Source: Methylobacteriaceae bacterium
Lineage (GTDB): Bacteria > Pseudomonadota > Alphaproteobacteria > Rhizobiales > Beijerinckiaceae
Assembly: GCA_031272615.1 (NCBI GenBank)
Contig: JAISTL010000237.1
Span: 1 to 6,600, forward strand
Length of the DNA: 6,600 nucleotides
Direction of reading: 5' to 3'
Positions 5,789 to 6,600 of this stretch are shown here, piece by piece (the first letter of the stretch is position 1; every line of letters begins with the position of its first letter). A program made the translations under genes and the position numbers. The notes beneath the pieces were generated by a model. It had not been told where the DNA came from and did no database searches. It saw only the letters and a list, made by a program, of their open reading frames with translations.

Positions 5789-6600
5789 GCCATACGGTCA
5801 CTGAAGCGCTGGAAGCCTTTGCCAAAGGCGAAATCCTGGTGGTTGTCGACGATCACGACCGGGAGAACGAGGGCGATCTGATTATGGCGGCGAGCTTCTG
5901 TACGCCGGAAAAAATGGCGTTCATCATCCGCAATACCTCGGGAATCGTCTGCGCGCCGCTGTCGTGGGACGAAGCGCGGCGCTTCCGGTTGGACCCGATG
6001 GTGTCGGCCAACGACGCGCCGCTGGGCACGGCCTTCACCGTGACGGTGGACGTGCGGCACGGCCTGACTACCGGGATTTCGTCGGAACAGCGCTGCAATA
6101 CCGTGCGGGCGCTGGCCAACCACAATATGGGGCCGTCGGATTTTGTGCGGCCCGGGCACGTGTTCCCGCTGATCGGCCGGGAGGGCGGGGTGCTGATGCG
6201 CTCCGGCCATACGGAGGCGGCGGTGGATTTGTGCCGTCTCGCCGGGTTGCCGCCGGTGGGGGTGCTCTCGGAGCTGGTCAACGACGACGGCACGGTGATG
6301 CGCGGCGGGCAGCTGGTGACCTTCGCCGCCAACCACCACCTCAAGATGATCTCGGTGGCGGACCTCATCGCCTATCGGCAGGAGCGCGAAAAACTCGTGG
6401 AACGGCTGGCGTCGTTCCCGGTGAGCACCGAATGGGGCGTTTGCACCGGATATACCTACAAAACCAGCCATGAGGACGTGCAGCATATCGCCGTGGTCTA
6501 CGGCTCGGTGGGCGACGGCGCCCGGGTGCTGGTGCGGTTGCACCGCGCCCATCCGGTGGCGGACATTTTCGAGGGCGGCGCCGACATCCGCAAGGCGATG
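5785..6600 (+). CDS. ribB: 3,4-dihydroxy-2-butanone 4-phosphate synthase (RibB/RibBA), truncated by window end
   Basis: Converts ribulose 5-phosphate to formate and 3,4-dihydroxy-2-butanone 4-phosphate, the four-carbon precursor of riboflavin. The window holds 272 codons and the gene runs past position 6600. The N-terminal synthase domain (about 1-200) has the acidic metal/substrate loop DDHDRENEGDL (22-32), RHGLTTGIS, and the conserved histidine of SGHTEA (H142). A second region from about residue 210 aligns in position with GTP cyclohydrolase II (HIAVVYGSV...VLVRLH). However, where E. coli RibA has the zinc ligands of CLTGD and RCDCG, this protein reads HPVAD and GADIR. The C-terminal part is therefore probably not an active cyclohydrolase. 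ATG 5785 has GGGGA (5773-5777) 7 nt upstream and matches the family start. Product FMN is also the cofactor needed by AroC, a plausible but unproven reason for their proximity. Confidence 0.93.
   Translation, partial: MSHTVTEALEAFAKGEILVVVDDHDRENEGDLIMAASFCTPEKMAFIIRNTSGIVCAPLSWDEARRFRLDPMVSANDAPLGTAFTVTVDVRHGLTTGISSEQRCNTVRALANHNMGPSDFVRPGHVFPLIGREGGVLMRSGHTEAAVDLCRLAGLPPVGVLSELVNDDGTVMRGGQLVTFAANHHLKMISVADLIAYRQEREKLVERLASFPVSTEWGVCTGYTYKTSHEDVQHIAVVYGSVGDGARVLVRLHRAHPVADIFEGGADIRKAM

Noticed and set aside
5737..6552. 271-aa minus-strand frame opposite ribB
   Set aside because: The plus strand encodes a clear RibB. The antisense product is His/Arg-rich with no recognisable domain.

Overview
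The window is GC-rich, densely coded chromosomal DNA, and every supported gene is on the + strand. The organism is most likely an alphaproteobacterium. The evidence is the protein sequences (a FabI of the NNRSIAWGIA type, and an AroC close to rhizobial ones) and the gene order: DnaJ-like protein, fabI, histidine phosphatase, aroC, then ribB. From memory, this order recurs in Rhizobiales and relatives. I cannot assign a genus.

Layout. Positions 1-101 hold no gene I can support. A zinc-finger-less DnaJ/CbpA-type co-chaperone (102-1022) is followed by a 165-base gap with two hairpins and a T-tract. Next comes a tight run of fabI (1188-2024), a histidine-phosphatase superfamily gene that overlaps the fabI stop (2021-2623), and aroC (2670-3764). 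The aroC-ribB gap is enlarged by accessory DNA. It holds a 28-bp direct repeat that copies the 3' end of a downstream gene, a 9-bp tandem repeat, a 108-bp palindromic MITE-like element of the widespread GTCATTGCGAGG...GAAGCAATCC kind, a good sigma70-type promoter, and a 523-aa gene (4064-5635) encoding an AAA-type ATPase fused to a PD-(D/E)XK nuclease-like domain. A 149-base leader with several hairpins and a 12-codon upstream ORF precedes ribB/ribBA (5785 to the window end, truncated).

How the genes relate. fabI (fatty-acid elongation), aroC (chorismate, an FMNH2-dependent enzyme) and ribB (riboflavin, hence FMN) are core metabolism. The ATPase-nuclease gene has its own promoter and is the accessory passenger.

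Most noteworthy points: (1) the nuclease gene and its promoter lie in a 1,841-bp module bounded by direct repeats, the left one reading as the last codons of a lost copy of the same gene; (2) the MITE-like element; (3) the ATPase-nuclease architecture itself, of unknown function; (4) the apparently degenerate GTP cyclohydrolase II-like region of RibB; (5) an ambiguous, possibly AUU, start for the phosphatase; (6) the structured ribB leader with chained ATGA overlaps. All family calls come from motif recognition without database searches.
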